A stretch of 64,000 nt of DNA from Christiangramia sp. (GTDB lineage: Bacteria; Bacteroidota; Bacteroidia; Flavobacteriales; Flavobacteriaceae), in assembly GCF_029937855.1 (NCBI RefSeq), contig NZ_JAPYPC010000021.1, forward strand, positions 1 through 64,000, in the 5' to 3' direction. Within the stretch, counting starts at the first letter, position 1; every line of letters starts with the position of its first letter. The position numbers and the translations under genes are program-made. Shown in pieces: positions 62,004 to 64,000 of this stretch. The notes below the pieces were generated by a model, which was given only the letters and a program-made list of their open reading frames with translations, was not told where the DNA came from and did no database searches.

Positions 62004-63121
62004 TGAAGAAGAAATTAAATATAGCATTTTTTGGCTCCAGTATTGTTTCAGCCTACTGGAATGGCGCAGCCACTTATTACCGTGGCATCGTAAAAGCCCT
62101 TCATAAAAAAGGTCATTCGGTTACATTTTATGAACCGAATATTCTGGATAGACAAAAACATCGCGATATCGAAGATCCTGAATGGTGTGAGGTCGTGGTT
62201 TATGAAGAAGATAGTGTGACTCTACGGGGCTTACTTCGTAAAGCACAGGAAGAAGCTGATGTTTTGATTAAAGCAAGCGGTGTGGGAGTGTTTGATGAAC
62301 TTATAGAAAAGGAGATAACGCAGCTTAAAAGAAAAGATAATTTGATCGTTTTCTGGGACGTGGATGCTCCGGCAACTTTGGACCGAATGGAGAATGATCA
62401 AAACGATCCTTTCCGGGAAGTGGTGCCAGATTATGATCTTATTTTAACGTATGGGGGAGGCACAACGGTACAGGAGGCGTATAAAAAATTCGGGGCGAAG
62501 GAATGTATTCCTATTTATAATGCACTGGACAGGGATATACATTTTCGTGTGGAACCCAATTCAAAATTCGATGCTTCCCTGGCTTTTCTTGGGAACCGTC
62601 TTCCAGACAGGGAATCCAGGGTAGAGGAATTCTTTTTACAACCGGCGAAAAATTTAGACAATCAAAAATTTATTCTGGGCGGCAGTGGCTGGGGAGATAA
62701 AGAGTTGCCGAAGAATGTGAATTACCTGGGCCATGTTTATACTAAAGATCATAATGCCTTTAACTGCACACCAAAAGCGGTGCTGAATATTAGCCGTGAC
62801 AGTATGGCCCGATATGGCTTTTCACCGGCAACGAGGGTTTTTGAAGCAGCCGGTTCCGGAGCCTGTATCATTACCGATTACTGGAAAGGGATTTCGCAGT
62901 TTTTTGAACCTGGTAAGGAAATTCTGGTTGCTAAAAATGGAGAGGAAGTAAAGAATATTTTGAAAGAATTAGATGATGAGGAGGCTAAGGCGATTGGCGA
63001 CGCGGCTTATGAAAGGGTGCTGGCAGAACATACCTATGAGCGCAGAGTAGAACAATTGGAAAAACTGATTTCAGAAAAACTGGCTCTGGATAAAAAAGAA
63101 CCCTTAAATCAGCAATCATGA
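62003..63121 (+). CDS. CgeB-like glycosyltransferase (2 of 3)
   Basis: A 372-residue homologue of the previous gene: MKKKLNIAFFGSSIVSAYWNGAATYYRGIVKALHKKGH, DVDAPATLDRMEND in the middle and SPATRVFEAAGSGACIITDYW in the donor site. It shares one base with its upstream neighbour (62003) and overlaps the next by 4 bases. The two differ enough in the N-terminal half to suggest different acceptors. Confidence 0.88.
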   Translation: MKKKLNIAFFGSSIVSAYWNGAATYYRGIVKALHKKGHSVTFYEPNILDRQKHRDIEDPEWCEVVVYEEDSVTLRGLLRKAQEEADVLIKASGVGVFDELIEKEITQLKRKDNLIVFWDVDAPATLDRMENDQNDPFREVVPDYDLILTYGGGTTVQEAYKKFGAKECIPIYNALDRDIHFRVEPNSKFDASLAFLGNRLPDRESRVEEFFLQPAKNLDNQKFILGGSGWGDKELPKNVNYLGHVYTKDHNAFNCTPKAVLNISRDSMARYGFSPATRVFEAAGSGACIITDYWKGISQFFEPGKEILVAKNGEEVKNILKELDDEEAKAIGDAAYERVLAEHTYERRVEQLEKLISEKLALDKKEPLNQQS

Positions 63122-64000
63122 AATATGTCATTATAGGATTATCTGTTACTTCCTCCTGGGGAAATGGCCATGCCACTACATATCGCGCCCTGTTAAAGGA
63201 ACTTGCGAAGCTGGGGAATGAAATTCTTTTCCTGGAAAAAGATGTGCCTTATTATGCCAGGCATCGGGATATGCCGCAGCCAGATTTCTGCAGGCTCGGT
63301 CTGTATAAAACCAATGAAGAATTAAAAGAAGAATACAAGGATGAAGTGACGAATGCCGATGTGGTTATAGTTGGATCTTACGTACAGCAAGGGGTAGAAG
63401 TTGGTAACTGGGTGGTGAATACAGCAAAAGGAGTGACCGCTTTTTATGATATAGATACCCCGGTTACACTGGCCAAGTTGAAAAGGGAAGATTATGAGTA
63501 CCTCGATAAGGAGCTGATAAAAAAATATGATGTTTTTCTTTCTTTTTGTGGCGGACCTGTGCTGGACTACCTTGAAGATCATTATGGATCTCCGAACGCC
63601 AGGGCATTATACTGTTCAGTAGATCCCGATCTATATTTTCCAGAAAAAAATGAAATCAAGTGGCAAATGGGATATCTAGGTACTTACAGTGATGATCGGC
63701 AGCCTTCAGTACAGGAATTATTATTGAAGCCTGCGGGAAAATTACCAGAGGGGAAATTTATAGTCGCCGGGCCACAATATCCTGAACACATTCAATGGCC
63801 GAGTAATGTAGAGCGCATAGAACATTTACCTCCTGCTCAACACCGAAATTTTTATAACTCACAAAAGTTTACGTTGAACATCACCCGACAGGATATGATA
63901 AAGGCGGGACATTCGCCCAGCGTTCGGCTTTTTGAAGCCGCCGCTTGTGGGGTGCCTATTATTTCTGATTTCTGGAATGGGATAGACAGTCTTTTTGAGA
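63118..64000 (+). CDS. CgeB-like glycosyltransferase (3 of 3), partial
   Basis: The ATG at 63118 overlaps the preceding TGA, and the frame is open to the window's end (294 codons). It starts MKYVIIGLSVTSSWGNGHAT and contains YDIDTPVTLAKLKR, which equals the DVDAPATLDRM segment of the previous protein, and SPSVRLFEAAACGVPIISDFW, the CgeB donor site. About 70-80 residues are probably missing. Closest to copy 2 by these shared motifs. Confidence 0.88.
   Translation, partial: MKYVIIGLSVTSSWGNGHATTYRALLKELAKLGNEILFLEKDVPYYARHRDMPQPDFCRLGLYKTNEELKEEYKDEVTNADVVIVGSYVQQGVEVGNWVVNTAKGVTAFYDIDTPVTLAKLKREDYEYLDKELIKKYDVFLSFCGGPVLDYLEDHYGSPNARALYCSVDPDLYFPEKNEIKWQMGYLGTYSDDRQPSVQELLLKPAGKLPEGKFIVAGPQYPEHIQWPSNVERIEHLPPAQHRNFYNSQKFTLNITRQDMIKAGHSPSVRLFEAAACGVPIISDFWNGIDSLFE

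Noticed and set aside
1-64000. tRNA, rRNA, CRISPR arrays, insertion sequences, prophage
   Set aside because: I looked for cloverleaf ends, regular repeat-spacer patterns and transposase or integrase motifs and found none; a tRNAscan or IS search could still find a weak case.

Overview
The window reads as chromosomal DNA of a marine-type Flavobacteriaceae (Bacteroidota). The signs are AT-rich DNA, type B L31, promoters of the form TTTG-N18/19-TAnnTTTG, surface lipoproteins with Cys-Ser-(Asn/Gly)-Asp-Asp starts, DUF4199/DUF4252 proteins, the alternative Bacteroidota GlmU-like protein and a 950-residue CarB. The Gramella/Christiangramia-Zunongwangia-Salegentibacter group is my best guess; that is inference from protein resemblance, not a search.

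Layout. 1-8.8 kb: end of a GT2 gene, DUF4199, rpmE2, GlmU-like protein, mtaB, pirin, alpha/beta hydrolase, lytic transglycosylase, a TlpA-like protein with CxxS, a TPR membrane protein and rpmH. 8.8-17.1 kb: carB without its C-terminal regulatory domain, an intergenic palindromic element, DUF423, then a tightly packed minus-strand run from rmuC to a lipoprotein. 17.2-23.5 kb: a vitamin B12 uptake locus with btuFCD on the minus strand and, divergently, a cobalamin riboswitch, btuB and a BtuG-like surface lipoprotein. 23.5-27.3 kb: a surface S41 protease and an ECF sigma/anti-sigma-like/DUF4252/DUF4252 operon. 27.4-46.9 kb: mainly housekeeping genes (purB, sirtuin, trmH, DEAD-box helicase, rdgB, rlmH, nadC, yihY, priA, a LytTR regulator, rpsF-rpsR-rplI, an ABC permease, hisS, an aldo/keto reductase).

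From about 47.6 kb the character changes: a 700-bp gap without recognisable genes, then an accessory region with stress flavour (unknown protein plus membrane-tailed SDR, NhaP-type antiporter, YciF-like ferritin, a CYP152-type P450 interrupted by two homopolymer indels). It leads into one continuous plus-strand operon (53.8 kb to the right edge). The genes there overlap or nearly touch: SDR, NAD-dependent epimerase, a glycoside-hydrolase/epimerase fusion, a medium-chain dehydrogenase, a Gfo/Idh/MocA oxidoreductase, a GT4 glycosyltransferase and three consecutive CgeB-like glycosyltransferases (the last cut by the window edge). I do not recognise this as a named pathway. It is the best candidate here for an undescribed system, probably making a glycosylated small molecule or glycan whose sugar is built by the two epimerase modules and two dehydrogenases.

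No tRNA, rRNA, CRISPR array, insertion sequence or phage gene was recognised.
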